Notes: generated by a model not told the origin, from the letters alone. DNA of 64,000 bases from Liolophura sinensis (GCF_032854445.1 NC_088301.1:6866044-6930043); one strand, 5' to 3'. Shown: positions 25,001 through 38,200, counted from the first letter of the stretch. Numbers and translations are program-made.

Positions 25001-28000
25001 TTCTTATTTTGCAACATCAGTTATTCATTTGTTTCTCTTTCAGACTCTTATCATCTTATCCGGAACAGTAGCTGGCCTAATCTTCGTCTTCATGTACATT
25101 GAAACAGCCAGTAAGTTGATTCCGGCATTTTGCAATGCCAGCTAAGTAATGTCTCAAGGTTAAATTGCATATTTGTCCGTGAACCCCTTTATGGCTTTAT
25201 ATTAAGAATAAGAAATAAATCCCAGTGGCGATAGTTTATTTTCCAGTGATGTCAGTCTGTAATTTACCTTACAGCAAATGCCTGAAGAGTCACCCCACAG
25301 ACTGACAATCGCTGTCAGAACTGGTGTTTGTGACTGTGATCGCCTGAAATGTTTTTTTTTCTTCACTGTTTGAATACCATATGATGTACGGGCCTGTGAT
25401 TGCTTGAAACTATGGTGCCTTTTGTCACTGTGTGGATACCACATTGTATGGGTACCTGTAATTGCCTGAAATCATCACGTTTTACCACGTTTTAACGTGG
25501 CATACTTGCCTTTAATCGATAGAAATCACGTTTTGTCACAGCTTGGAAACCACATTGTATATACTTGAATGTTGTACCTTGGACTCATGGTGTTCATCTA
25601 CAACAGATGGCTTTTCTCCATGACTTGTACCAGCCATAATTTGTTTTTTTGTCGCTCTGTTCACAGGTACGCCAACGGTTGATGACACAAATGGCCACGT
25701 GACTTTCACGCCAAACACTGACATGCAGGTAGATTGTGCATCTTGTATGTCAACGGATATGGCCGTGCTTTCTCTTACTCTAAATCATTGTCCAAAATAA
25801 ATTTCAAGTCACCATTGCTTATTTCTGGGATACCACCTGCATGGTCCTGAAGCAAAACACCAATACATAGGAAAATATTGAAAAAATAAATGAAACATCG
25901 AAATCAAGAAACAAGAGTGGAGACTATGGAAGCCGGATGAGGACATCTCGCCCCTTGCCTCGCGGGTCGCGGGTTGTGGTATAAGAACGGTACCATTCGC
26001 GCGCTATTTGCACCATCCTCGTGCCGCGGCCTGCGGGGCGAGATGTCCTCATTCGGCTTCCATAAGAGCCACAATAGATATGAAAATACAAGAATTGCGG
26101 CTCAACAGAAATGGGGATGAAAGCATGGTGTGAAAATAAGACCACAAAAGATGAGGAACAATAGAGATACACTGTAAGGACACAAGCGTGATAATATAAA
26201 TGCGAACTCACAAGCTGTGGGTCAACCTCTGCATCAGGAGAGCACATGAAACCCTAGTAATTCATTCATTCTCACCGGAACACCATGTCGAAGACACGAA
26301 GCTCAGTCACGCTATACCAACAGACATCTGATTATACTGATATCGGACTGATCAGTACTTGACCTATTCCTCGTATGCTAAACGCCAAGCGGTGTAGCAC
26401 TAAGACTATCAGTTTTAAAGCCCAAGACCGCTTCGATGGCGTAATGCTTAGAGCGTCTGCCTCGAAGTACCAAGACCTGGGATCTAACCCGGCCGGTTCT
26501 TACCAAACACTTTACAAATGATACTTGTTGCTGCCATGTTGGGCGCTCAGCACTGAAATGGCTAGAGCAAGGGAAGAGGACTGGTTGGCCCGGTGTCAGT
26601 ATAATGACGGCAGCATTTTGGCGGCATGGTCTCACTTTGCTATACAAGAAGACATAGCACACGTGCACACACCTAATGACTCGCTCGCGAAGTAGACGCA
26701 CTCTATCCGTGCAATCCAACCGATGCACATTTTGAGACAATTCACGTACTAATGTATCGAAACATTTTACTTTGTGATCTTAATGAAAAGGCCAGGCTTG
26801 CTTTTACTCCTAGGTTTACAGGTGGTTTTTCATCTTGGGCATACTGTGGATTACAGAGTTCATCGTCGCCAGTCAAGAGGTCGTCATCGCCAGCTCGGTA
26901 GCCATCTGGTTTTTCACTAGGTAAAAATACAGATCATCCAATACTTTCATCATCCCAGGGAAATTATAGTTAAATTATATTAATTATATTAAACTCTTAC
27001 ATATGCCCACCAATGGATAAAATTTTGAAAGCTTATTCTGCGTTGTTGTAGTGGAATTTCAGATAGGTTTGAGCACCCATCTTCTAATATGTTGTTTTGG
27101 GCTTTAGCCACAATAGTTTTGTAGAAAGCTGATTCTATAAGCCAGATTACTCTCTTCCTGCAGAGACAAGTCCACTCTGAGGACGCCGATCTTGACGTCA
27201 ATTTACCGCCTTATCAGGTAAGTGCCTGTATGTTACATTCAATTAAACCTTAGTGTATATTTAACTTTTGATTAGGACTAATTTGAATAATAAATCATTG
27301 TTTACGACGCGACGGCGATGTTTCGTTGTTACAGAACCTATAGGCCCCTATATTCCTTTATATGCCTGTCTATCGCTATGTGACCTGTGACGTGGGCGTA
27401 TTCTTCTGCCTCCTTTGTTCTGGAAACCTTGATGACAAGAAGTTATCCAGCGGCCATCTTTGGTCACGCGAAGGAAAGTTTGCCACTAACTTGCCAATGG
27501 TTTCCTCCACGCATAAAACTGATCACCATTAAATATGTGAAAATCCTTTGCATTTTACACAACAATGAAATAAACAAGTAAATTTTTACGGATTGTCGGT
27601 ATATCGCCATATATAAGAAAAGTCGCAATGCATATTTTATTTCAGCAATATGTATGGTTTTTGTCAAATGAAACCCACTAAACTGGCCGCCATCGTATAA
27701 TTGAAGAATCCCTGAATATATGTCTCTAAACAGACCGTCTAGCTCTCTGTCAAAGTAGACGCTGTTGCTCCTGAGGCCACGTTATGAAAAAGAAGGAAAA
27801 AGTGGTTGAAACGCGTATATACACCATTTCTCTTCAGATATCACCTTGGCTCCGTGGCGATCGGTTCTCTTATCATTGCTCTCGTCAAGTTCGCCCGCTT
27901 GATCCTTTCGTACATCGAGGGGAAGTAAGTACAGTAGTAAATAGTGCATAATGATTCTGTACATGGGTAATTTCCTCGGATTGTTATAAAATAGCACACC

Positions 28001-31000
28001 TTTAATAATTAGAAAGGAAGAAATCTGCGTAGGTCTGGCCTTTGATTATCTCTACAACTGCTCATCCGACGGACTTCACAACTACCCGATTCATTACTAA
28101 GAATGCACGGATGCGCAGTATCAGTTATTTTTAAATAACCGTGCGGATCGCGTGCGCATAAGAGGCAATGATGATGTCAAAAACGAACACTGAACTGGTA
28201 TAAATAATATTTATATTAGACTCAGTTCTTCAAAAGTTAAATCTGGTATATGAACTTTATAACATAAAAATCACATGTTTAGATGAAAGATTGTGAAAGG
28301 TTAGTGGTAAATGTAGTCTTCAATATTTTTTTTTTTCGATTTCTCTTTAAAAAGAAAATGACACGTGAAAATACTCTTGTATGGTGGTGATTTGAGACCA
28401 CCTCTTAGGACATATTGTCTTTGCCTAATAATGTTATAAATAAGGATTTAGCGCAAGTTTAATAAATATTTTTGCGCTAGAATTTTGTCTTTTCAGCTAA
28501 CAAATGTGTTTAGACTGGACTTTGATCGTGTTAATATTCTTATTTTTTCCATAAACATTATCATAATTCTGCATGAGTTTAGTCATGCATCACATCATTA
28601 TTTAGAACATGCGTGCATATGCCATATCTACCAAGAAATGGTCCCAAATACCCACCACACAAAAGTATTTTCAAATACCCTTGTTTCCAAAGAGAAAAAA
28701 AATCCAACAAATTCTGTAGTCTATGTTTGCAAATAAGTTTTCATGCTCTTTCGTCTGATTCTGACATCATTTTTATGCTGCCTTAAGCCTGCCTTAACAT
28801 CTAACACATTTTCAACAAATGGCCCCAGATTACAAAATACTTCAATAAATGCTTACGTCTTGTTAACTTTTAAACGTCAAGTATATTTAAGTGAATCCAG
28901 AAAAAAACTTTTTAGTTTTTTATTCACTTATATTTCGTGAACAGGATACGTGGCAAAGTGGGGTGTGTTGCAGTATTCTGTCTGAAATGCTTGCGGTGCT
29001 GTCTGTGGTGTTTTGAGAAGGCCCTGAAATTTCTGAACAGAAATGCTTACATTGTTATGGGTGAGTAACCCGTCGCTCATGTACTAAGCTATACCCTGGT
29101 GCGGACCGTGGTTATAGAGGCGCTTACCCTGCAATCGCCAGGACACGCGAGTGTCGGATTTCTGGGACAGGGAATGTGTTGATTCCTCTGGTGTCAGTGC
29201 TCGTGGGACTTTGCTGATAATCAGCTGTCGACGACGCTCGTGGGGCCGGTTGTACCGTCTAACCTTTGTTTAAGGCCACTTGCCTTCCACTAATACAGTA
29301 TGCATGTATCTGTACGTTGCTTATGGGAAAGTATGTCAGTAACTTGCCAAGGCTCGGTGGCAAGGCACTTTGATTTATATAGTTCACCCCTGAATCTGAC
29401 GGCCATGATATAAGTTTCCGTTGATAAAACACTCCCCACACTCAAACAATTAGTCTGTTAATTTTAACAGAGTGTGTTGTCAGAGTCATCCTAGAATGTA
29501 TTGTGTTAAATATAACACACGTATTCTATTAATTCAACATACTGATTCTGTTAGACTAACACGACATTTTGTTGAATATGACGCAGTAAAATATTACAAT
29601 AACAGAATGCATTCTAGCATCTCAGAATTTTCTGTTAAAATTAACAGATTAATTTTTTGAGTGCAGAAATATCAGCAAATTTCAGTTCTAGTGTTCAAAC
29701 GATCAGACATGTAACACCGCATGTTTATACCTGGTCTAGTGGTTAAAACGTTTGCCTTTTGATCACTAGTGCATACGAGGTGTGGGTTCAAACTAGGTTT
29801 TGAACAGGGGACTTTTTTTAATTCGCTGCGCTCACTGCTTATGATACCTTCATCGTTTGCATTTGGGTACGTCACACGTGAGAAAGCTTGTCAGTAACTT
29901 GCCAAAGGTCATTAGTTTACCATGGGCGCTCCAGTTTTCTTCATAATAAAACTGGCCGCCATAGTATAGGCCTAGATGAAACTTTTTGAGTATGATGTCA
30001 TCAGATAAATAGACAGGTGTATCTTCTTTCATTCAGCTATCCACGGCTACAGCTTTTGTAAATCCGCAAGGCGGGCGTTTAGCATAATAGTCTCCAACGC
30101 TTTACGGATGGTGGCCATAAACTGTGTGGGAGACTTCGTCCTGTTCCTGGGGAAGGTGGGCACAGTGGCAGCCGTGGCCTGTGTCGGTATTGAACTGTTC
30201 AAGGTAATCGAGCCGAAGATCTCATTGATCTATCTCATTAATATTATAATATATTATACACATATACAGATTTTGTGTTACTGGGTCTACAATGTACCTT
30301 TCATTAAACTGGGGTTATGATTAGATTCCTTTCATATTAAAGCCTGTTTATGAAATTTTGTTAAGTTTTTTGTACATGCCTATACAATGAAATTAAACCA
30401 GAACAAAATAGCTGTGAACTTCCACAATTTATTCTCTGTACCTCACTCTTGGAGCCCGATTTCAGATCCAAATGTTTCTCCGCCAAACGGACCCATCTAT
30501 TTCTCTGTTTTAGTGCTGTACAATGTTGAACATTCTTGTGACTATCTGAATGCTACGGAATATCGAGTGTCGACTTTTGATATTTCTGTACCTAGCTGTG
30601 GGAATCTATTCGAAGTTGAATGTCGACTTTTGAAATTTCTGCACCTAACTATTGAAATCTAGTGAAAAGTTTAATGTCGACTTTTAATATTTGTGTACCC
30701 AGCTATGGGAATCTATTGAAAGTTGAATGTCGACATCTGATATTTCTGTACCTAACTATTGAAATCTAGTGAAAAGTTGAATGTCGACTTTTGATATTTC
30801 TGTTCCTACTGAAATGCTACAAGGTTTGTTAAATGTCATCCTATAACAGTTCATAACTCTCCAAAGCGTCTCTGATGTCAATTCTGATATTACGTGTATC
30901 TACATTCTTTTCCCTCAACAATATAATGGAGAAACACAACATGCATGACTCTGTTACATGTACATAACAGTAACACATGTGCATGACAGTAACACATGTA

Positions 31001-32912
31001 CATACCAGTAACATACGTACATAACAGTAACACATGTACATAACAGTAACACACATGTACATAATAGTAACACACATGTACATAATAGTAACACACATGT
31101 ACATAACAGTAACACACATGTACATGACAGTAACACACATGCACATGACACTAACACATGTACATACCAGTAACATATGTACATACCAGTAACATATGTA
31201 CATAACAGTAACACACATGTACATAACAGTAACACACATGTACATGACACTAACACATGTACATACCAGTAACATATGTACATACCAGTAACATATGTAC
31301 ATAACAGTAACACACATGTACATAACAGTAACACACATGTACATGACACTAACACATGTACATACCAGTAACATATGTACATACCAGTAACATATGTACA
31401 TGACAGTAACACATGTACATAACAGTAACACATGTGCATAACAGTAACATTTGGCGTTTCCTTTTATTTGGCAGTCACGAACAGACATCAACTATATCTG
31501 GTTGCCGATCACCATGTCTTGTATTTTTGCTTATTTCATCGCTGGATGTTTCCTAGATGTTTATGAGGTATGGTACAACAACTACCTTTATAACAAAGCC
31601 CTTAAGATTAAGTTTACCCATAGTGCATGCACAATAACTAGTTTCATAACCAAGCCCTTAAGATTAGTTTAGCCTATAGTGCTTATGCACAATAGCTAGG
31701 TGGTTTCCTCCGATGGTTTCTATGTTCATTGTGCTATATAACCAGGTATCTTCACAGGTTCGGTACCAGAGGAAATTAACTGAACTATAAAGGACTGAAA
31801 ATCTTGGACTCAAAATCCATTTCAACATCTGCTTTGGCTATAAGCTATATAAACTTCACTGATTATTTTGCTTACAGATGGCTATCGACACTGTATTTGT
31901 GTGTTTTGCTGAAGATTGCGAAATGAACAACGGCGTGACCAGACCCTACTTTATGAGTGTTGGACTTATGGTACGTTTAGTAGTCGACACACCACGTGTG
32001 ACTGGTTCTCGCAGACATGCAGTTCAGCTCGTGCTCGAGACGCAAATACCCACGTGTCTAAGATGTTAACATCAGAAACTTGCTGTGATTTTTTAAAAAA
32101 TTTTCCATGATTTTCCATGATTTCCTCACCATAAAGTCTACATTGCCTGTGTAGACTGCCAGATCATTGCCTGTGTAGATTGCCAGATCATTGCTTGTGT
32201 AACTGTCAGATCATTGTCTGTATAAACTGCCAGATCATTGCCTATTTAAACTGCCAGATCATTGCTTGTGTAAACTGCCAGATCATTGCTTATGTAGGTG
32301 ACCAGATCATTGCTTGTGTAGATTGTCAGATCATTGCCTGTGAAGGTTGCTAAATCATTGCCTGTGTAAATTGCCAGAGCATTGCTTGTGCCAGAGCATT
32401 GCATTGCTTCCACATCGTTGAGTTTGTAACAGTTATTCACAACAGTTTACCACGCGAAAATTGCTATATACCGGTACCTTTTTTTTATTTATAATAAGAC
32501 AAAAGTGAAAATTAGCATTTATGTTCGATTATAGGTTCAGAAATAACACAAGTACATACTAAGTCTGACTTCATAATCTTGGCGACTGATCAGTGTTGCA
32601 GGACAGCGAGTTGAAGCCTTCGTAGAATGCTGTTACAGAAGTCTGTGTATATTGGCAAATAGACGTTACACTTATTTATTTATTTTTTTTGTTTTTTTTT
32701 TTTAGGCCAGCATTATGGTGGACATCGGACGAAATGTGTCACAGTGCCTGTTATTCAATTGTTATATATCTTTTCTCATGGTAACTTATTTGAAATATTT
32801 TTTCGTAATGTTTATATACTCTGACAAAACTTCGTGATTTCTTTTTCAGAGATTTGTGGAAAACAGCCGACAAGCGATTGCGATAGCTGAAAGAAGGGAG
32901 CACAAGTCCTAA
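16053..32912 (+). CDS. SLC44A1: Choline transporter-like protein 1 (SLC44A1/CTL1 type), lacks first exon
   Basis: Nineteen exons with GT-AG borders and unbroken phase: 16053-16160, 16917-17059, 17240-17461, 18254-18362, 19410-19473, 21957-22065, 23280-23394, 23872-23919, 24221-24292, 25044-25110, 25667-25728, 26814-26920, 27164-27217, 27838-27924, 28945-29060, 30037-30203, 31475-31567, 31878-31970 and 32850-32912 (TAA). Together they encode 632 residues; human CTL1 is about 657. Family landmarks, from memory: VYGVDSWGNTC after the first membrane helix, YHLGSVAIGSLIIALVK, FLNRNAYIVMAIHGYSFC, INCVGDFVLFLGKV, and the C-terminal RPYFMSVGLMRFVENSRQ, closest to CTL1. N-glycosylation sequons occur in predicted outer loops (NIT, NAS). 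The family transports choline and ethanolamine across plasma and mitochondrial membranes, with about ten helices. The start exon, probably a short MGC-type exon, is missing. A distal AATAAA is at 34092-34097. Confidence 0.95.
16195..16412 (-). mobile_element. MetaSINE-like element in SLC44A1 intron
   Basis: Starts with TTTATTTATTTGA, has the core 'GGCGGCCAGCATTATCGTGG' and 'CCACGACCATCGGCAGGCTG', and ends with the tRNA-like head (B box in 'CTTGAACTCACAGC', reversed). Near full length, minus orientation. Confidence 0.9.
18530..18665 (-). mobile_element. Palindromic non-autonomous element, family P copy 1
   Basis: The sequence 'CCAGAATGTATTCTGTTATT' through 'GAATTAATAGAATATGTGTG' is the reverse complement, with substitutions, of 29480-29625. 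It is AT-rich, non-coding and truncated compared with copy 2. Confidence 0.65.
19474..20370 (+). repeat. 24-bp minisatellite starting at an SLC44A1 splice donor
   Basis: About 37 head-to-tail copies of a 24-bp unit, GGTAAGTGTGCATCTGTATG plus TAAA, start directly at the donor of the exon ending at 19473. The unit is a multiple of three, so several frames stay open on both strands (for example ASVCKGKC, HLYVKVSV and, on the minus strand, YLYIQMHT). None of these is a gene. Each unit contains a donor-like GGTAAGT. Confidence 0.97.
22085..22245 (-). mobile_element. MetaSINE-like element, head missing
   Basis: ATTT repeats, then 'AGTGTTTACGCAGCACTCAA', 'CGACGGCGGCCAGCGTTATG' and 'CACGACCATCCGCAAGTTGC'. 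Lies in an SLC44A1 intron. Confidence 0.85.
23538..23791 (+). mobile_element. Full-length MetaSINE-like element, plus orientation
   Basis: A tRNA-like head with A box 'TGGCCTAGCGG' and B box 'GGGTTCAAGA' is followed by the shared body (GTGGATGGTCGTGGGTTTTC, ATAATGCTGGCTGCCGTCGT) and the tail CACCAATGAAATAAATAAAT. This copy shows the element polarity most clearly. Confidence 0.9.
24296..24400 (-). mobile_element. MetaSINE-like fragment
   Basis: The tail-side core only: ATTTATTT, 'TGGTGTTTAACGCCGTACTC', 'GGCGGCCAGTATTATCGTTG'. It lies just downstream of the SLC44A1 exon ending at 24292, so the insertion is within a few bases of the splice donor. Confidence 0.85.
25925..26064. mobile_element. 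Foldback/MITE element, copy 2, GC-rich core
   Basis: Inverted arms of about 30 bp run inward from TATGGAAGCCGGATGAGGAC to a CGCCCC edge, with one mismatch near the outer part. The 140-bp element sits in an AT-rich intron but is strongly GC-rich inside. It shares termini with 13947-14067, while the inner arms differ. Confidence 0.8.
26345..26740 (+). mobile_element. tRNA-derived SINE-like sequence, family C
   Basis: A tRNA-like head 'GGCGTAATGCTTAGAGCGTC' with B-box-like 'GACCTGGGATCTAACCC' near 26470 is followed by a body sharing 'GCGCTCAGCACTGAAATGGC' (reversed) with the sequence at 53745-53955. Segment 26360-26410 also resembles family B. Its edges are uncertain. Confidence 0.55.
29450..29655. 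mobile_element. Palindromic non-autonomous element, family P copy 2
   Basis: Termini ATTAGTCTGTTAATTTTAAC and its near inverted copy TGTTAAAATTAACAGATTAA bound about 200 bp of AT-rich non-coding DNA. Inner sequence matches 18530-18665 in the opposite orientation. Confidence 0.75.
29727..29990 (+). mobile_element. tRNA-derived SINE, family D
   Basis: Head with A box 'TGGTCTAGTGGTTAAAAC' and B box 'GGGTTCAAAC', then the shared body 'GTCAGTAACTTGCCAAAGGT' and 'AAAACTGGCCGCCATAGTAT'. It ends 47 bp before the SLC44A1 exon at 30037. Confidence 0.8.
30540..30815 (+). repeat. Tandem repeat, about 54-60-bp unit, five copies
   Basis: Copies of 'TTGAATGTCGACTTTTGATA' followed by TTTCTGTACCTA and a variable GAAATCTA segment. 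It lies in an SLC44A1 intron. Confidence 0.85.
30950..31450 (+). repeat. 20-21-bp minisatellite ending beside an SLC44A1 acceptor
   Basis: Roughly 24 copies of ACACATGTACATAACAGTA, with 20- and 21-bp variants and higher-order blocks, end about 25 bp before the exon at 31475. The minus-strand MYMCVTV-type translations come from the repeat. Confidence 0.95.
32135..32415 (+). repeat. About 24-bp minisatellite
   Basis: About eleven copies of GTGTAGACTGCCAGATCATT plus GCCT, in the last SLC44A1 intron. Confidence 0.9.
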
Positions 32913-35281
32913 TTATGAGTTCATATTCGTATCATGCATGTATACATGTATAAATGTACAGGACAGCTTTTAGATGAAAGAGAGCTACGTATAATTACAT
33001 GTAAATGTCTATATTTTTTAAAATATGAAATCATTTTTATGCTGTGCTGACGGTTTTGTAATAATAGAAAAATGAGCATGTGTTGACACTATAGTGACAT
33101 TATGCAACAACTTAACGTAAAGTTTAACGTACAGTAAAAATATAAGTGTTTGTCTCAAATGAAAGGCAATAGAGAATGATGTCCATGCCGAAAGACTTTT
33201 TGGTTACATTTTTTCTTACATTCCACAAACACAGTTGTTTTCTAGGAGATGGGCTAATTCTTCAGGCGTATTTTCCAAAGCTTTTCACATTTTTTCCAGC
33301 GCCTAGAAAATCCATTAAAACTAACTAGGGTGATCCCGATACATTAACCAGAGATGGTTTCACAGAAAATAGCTACCTCCAGAATAAATACATGGGAATA
33401 GTTTTGAAAACAGTTTTGTCGGCGCCGCACTGACTTTGTTACATGTACAAAACCTTTATATATGCATGCGAACAATCATTGCTGTGACTGCATGTACATA
33501 ACCTGATAGTCTGCCCTATCTGCAAATCTGACTCTTTCACATTCAAACAGAACATCTCAATGCTTGTAATACTTCACATATAGTGGGCTTATAGCACATA
33601 TTTAGGTCTGATACTGTAAACTTCACCTAACCTTGTGCGGACTCAATTGACTTAGGCTCTGGTTAAAGTTCACATGCAAGCATGCAGTAGGCCTAATATT
33701 TCATTTTATGCGATGATAACATTTATTCATCCATGTATACTATTTTACTATCATACATATTCACTATTTTTATAAGTTTCATATTTACATCTGTGTAGTG
33801 TGTGAAAATATCTGTGATATGAAAAAGTATGAGATAACAATGAAATCGTTGCGTTAATACTTGTTTTCTTAAAATATATGATCATTATTTTTATATTTTT
33901 ATACATTTTTGGACAGTTTAATTTTATTAAAGTTGTCAGACATATATGCTTACAAAGGGTAAGATATGTCCCGGCTATGTTTTAGTTTGTGATGTAAAAA
34001 AACCAAGCCAAATCTTTTATGAAAATATAATGTTTTTATTATTTTAAAAATCAAACTGTGAGAGATTTTATACTTATGGATGACTGTGATTAATAAAAAT
34101 TCAATAACATGTTGTTTTTTCTTTCTTCAATAAATGAGTTAACGCCTGTGTTTATCACATATACCCTCGCATATCGTGGGTGTTGAGAGTTGTGTTTTAT
34201 AATATCTACTCCATACCAACTCAGGAAACAGACTTCATTTCTCGTCGAAATTGGTCCGTAATCGAGAACGGATATACGAACCGGTACACGAGGCTTGGTC
34301 AAACATTATACCCGGATTGCATGTGCATAGCTCAAATCATGGTAAAAGCAGAAACCGGTGCAGGAAATCATGTAGTTAGCATTTGTGAACTAAGTGTATG
34401 TCATTTAAAAATCGGAGTTGAGTAGAATTTTAGTGTGATTTATACCGGTACTATTTAGGCCCCTACATCCTGTTATATTTGTCACAAATGGACCAGATCA
34501 AAGAGCAGGGCTGTAAGGCGAGTGATTCGGTTCCTAAAAATGACTTTAAGTGACTTCAAAAATTGAAATGACATTGGTAATGATGATTAGCTGCTGCAGA
34601 GGACTATATTTCGAAGACGATTTCAATTTGCATGAAATGTTTTCTAATAAAATGCTTTATGAGCCAGCACAGGTAATGCTTGATCAAACCTCGTGGTGCT
34701 ATATAGGTTTAAGGTGTATAGGCCCAACTAGGCCGGTGGCAGACAAAGCTACATATTATAGTAGTGATTAATCAGTGCCGCATACTCAAGAAGTTTTCGG
34801 TGCAGGCAAACCGGTACTGTTTGATTCTTACGACCATAGTATTTACAATAGAAAAGTTCTTGAGTATGCCGATGAGGAGCAAATAAATAAATAAATAAAT
34901 AAAATTATGATGTTTTACTGTGAGGTGTATATGCTATATATAACAAAAATGAACGAACACAGAGCAATCTTTCTTTCAAAATAAAAGATGTTAAATAAAT
35001 AGCTAGTTCATCAGTATATCTACGCTGTATTGGTGCTGGTAAGAGGCATGGGAAATTACCAGGCTCGAAACTGCGTTGTAAATGGTCAGTATATTATAGC
35101 TGGAGTTGTCTCCCCGTTTATCCTTCTTCTCACAAGAGGCGCTGATTATGTCTTTCAGCTGTTTTCCGAATTTCAACATGAGATGCAAAACTTGCCAGAA
35201 GTAGTCTTTTCCTTCTTGTTCAGTCAGTGAGACAGGTAGTGGAGGGACAATTACTAATTTTACCCTGATCAGCAGAGAAAA
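32913..35281. other. SLC44A1 3' UTR and intergenic region
   Basis: The first 1.2 kb, to the AATAAA at 34092-34097, is probably 3' untranslated sequence. The rest is AT-rich, with an ATAA tetranucleotide run near 34880-34905, and should hold the DNAJC21 promoter. No further gene was found. Confidence 0.5.
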
Positions 35282-38200
35282 ATGGCAACGAAAATGAAAT
35301 GTCATTATGAAATCTTAGGAGTGCCACGAGATGCGTCAGCCGACGACTTGAAGAAGTCGTATCGAAAACTGGCCCTTCAGTGGCATCCAGGTATAAACAA
35401 AATGTTACTATATATGTTCTCTTTGTGATACCAAGTCAGGTCGGCTTTTTGGCCAGGCCTGAAATCTAGATCCAAATCAGCCAATCATACATTCATATTA
35501 CTTAATATGATTAGAACATGGGACATCATGGAATAAGGCTTGCTGTGTTTGGATATTGTTACTTTTCTGTGTTTGGATATTGTTACTTTTGTGTGTTTAG
35601 ATATTGATACTTTTCTGTGTTTCGATATTGTTACTTTTTACTTTTCTGTGTTATGTTCACTTCCATTAAAAAGTTTAGTATTCATAATTCTACAGTGATA
35701 TCATATCTGCTGTAGGGTATTTTAAACTTCTGACATTCATCGTAACGTTGATTTCATCACCACCTCTAAAAAAAAACATGACTTAGGTTTCTAACTCTTA
35801 TCTCTTCCCACAAAGATTTCTAACTCTCATCTCTTCCCACAAAGATTTCTAACTCTCATCTCTTCCCACAAAGATTTCTAGCTCTCATCTCTTCCCACTC
35901 ATGGCAATCTAATTCACTTCCTCCGCTCATTTCTACGTAATATATTTTGAGCCTTGTGGTCACATTGGCTGCTAGAACTTTGGCGAATGAACTACTTGTG
36001 GGTTTGAAATGAAATTGATTTTTGGCATTGAAATCCTCCCGAAGACTATTATATTTCCATTGCCGTCAGTAAGCACAATTTAATCTCCATAATTCAACTC
36101 AGAATGGCGTAAAAACGAACTTGTATTTTAGTGCAGGTAAGTTTGAGGGCACTCAGTGCGGACTCCAGTGAGATCGGTTTCATACAGTGCTGAGTGGAAA
36201 ATCTGCGACAAATCTTTTGAGAGGCGGAGATGGACTCAGTGTTATGAAAAATGTGAGAGTATTAAGGTAGCACATTGAGTCCAACTACATGCAGACGGAT
36301 TAAGGTTTATGTAACCACAACTGCTGCGGTGCTTTTGAGCTGGTCTAAAAGACCGGAATAACAGGCTAGACAGGTACAAAGACTGCATTTTAGAGACCAT
36401 GACATAGAAACTACTCCTTGGCCATCTATCAAGGTAACAGATTTAAGAGCACATTAGGTGACCCTTCACTATACCTGTTCTGTCTTTAGGCTGGCCTAAT
36501 GGTTGTTGAACTGACTTATGAAGTACTGTCATAAAATGTTCAAAACTGGAAAGTAAACTTCACACCTTTTTGTTTACCCCTGGTCTCTACAACTGGGTCC
36601 CGCATTATGCAGAAACACATGTGGGTTTTAATATTTGTTAGGACTCTGTAAGAAATATCCCCACCACATTTCCTCACCTGAAAAGGCCACCATGGTGTTA
36701 GCTTCACAATTGAAAATGTGTGTGTGTGTTTTGTTGTTTTTGCCGTTGGTGCATACGGCAATGTAAGCAGAAGTTGATTGTGGAAATGACAACATGGTGG
36801 TGAGTGGTCTGTTCATGTGAGCGAGTGAGAGATATTTTATTCCTAGACATATTAGTGAGCTACATCAGCGATGTGGGAAAACTATTAGTAAGGAGTGTGC
36901 CTCGTTCGTAGTTCTACATATTACACGGGGAATCCAGCTGTAGTGATGCATGAGCTAAGTGCATAAGGACAAATCAACTTCAAGCATTGAACCATGTGAC
37001 ATTTGCGATGACAGTACATATGTTAGTTCAGTATAAAAAATTGGAGCTGTTATGTAAGCGTAATATTTCAAAAACCTTCCTATCATGTGACAATTTGTCT
37101 GTCATTATTTATAGCTTTGATCCTCTGACATAATTTTGCACTGAAATCAACACATTAAAACTGCATGATATGTCTTCAATGATAATATGTCATAGTGATT
37201 ATTTCCAATTGTTCAACTTTCCAGACAAGAACCCAGATCGTGTGGATGAGGTCACTAAACATTTCCTATTGATACAGCAAGCATATGATGTTCTAAGTGA
37301 TCCTCAAGAAAGGGCATGGTATGACAAACACAGGGAAGCCATTTTAAGGGGAGGTAACCACATCAGTTTGGACTTCTATTAGATCTCTTACTTTTGCATT
37401 ACTGTAATTCTTTAACCTTTTTGCATGTTTTCGTGGTGTTTATTTAAGCATATTGTGAAGACATTAGTCTGTGTAGACTGGGAAACGTATACTTTTTGTG
37501 AAGCCCTGAAATTGGCTTATCACACCAGTGTAGTTTAGTTTTCAAAATCATATTAAATCTTATAAAATATCTATAAATTGCACTAAAAGTTGCTCTTTCA
37601 TATGCAGAAAGGTTGGGGAAATAGTATTATTATATGTAGCAGTACATGGTCTGCCCTAAATGACCTAAAATGTCATCCATCAAGTTAGTCAGGGCAGACT
37701 AACTTGCTCATTTTCCAGATTCTGAGAGCTCTGTTCATATTACAAAGGTTTTATTGAAAGGTAGGATTATATCCTACTGGGTAAATATGTTTCAGCACTA
37801 AAAGCAATATTCTACATTATATTTGCTTCCAGAAATGCAATTTTTGGTCAGAATTTTAGGTCATATAGGGTATTATCTGTTACAAATTTTTCCTTGTGGC
37901 AGCCATAAAATTGACTGCCATCCTGTAAGTAAAAATACTGCAGTTTGGTATTTGACAACAATCAAATGAACATTAGTAAAAAAAACTTCTCCAGTATGAT
38001 GTCAAACAACAATCAGTCAACCAGTCTAGCTGTGTTGTACTGGCAGATCATCAGTCATTCAATAAGTCATTCAGTGTAACTGTCATGTATTGGCAAATCA
38101 TAAGTCAGTGGCTCACTCAGTGTAACTGTTATATATTGACAGATCACCAATCAATCACTCACCCATTCAGTGTAACTGTTATATATTGACAGATCACCAA

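Noticed and set aside
30841-31491. 216-codon minus-strand frame of MYMCVTV repeats
   Set aside because: Produced by the 20-21-bp intronic minisatellite.
34770-34905. Inverted CATACTCAAGAA / TTCTTGAGTATG as a mobile element
   Set aside because: Only short arms, probably remnants of SINE tails; no second copy was recognised.
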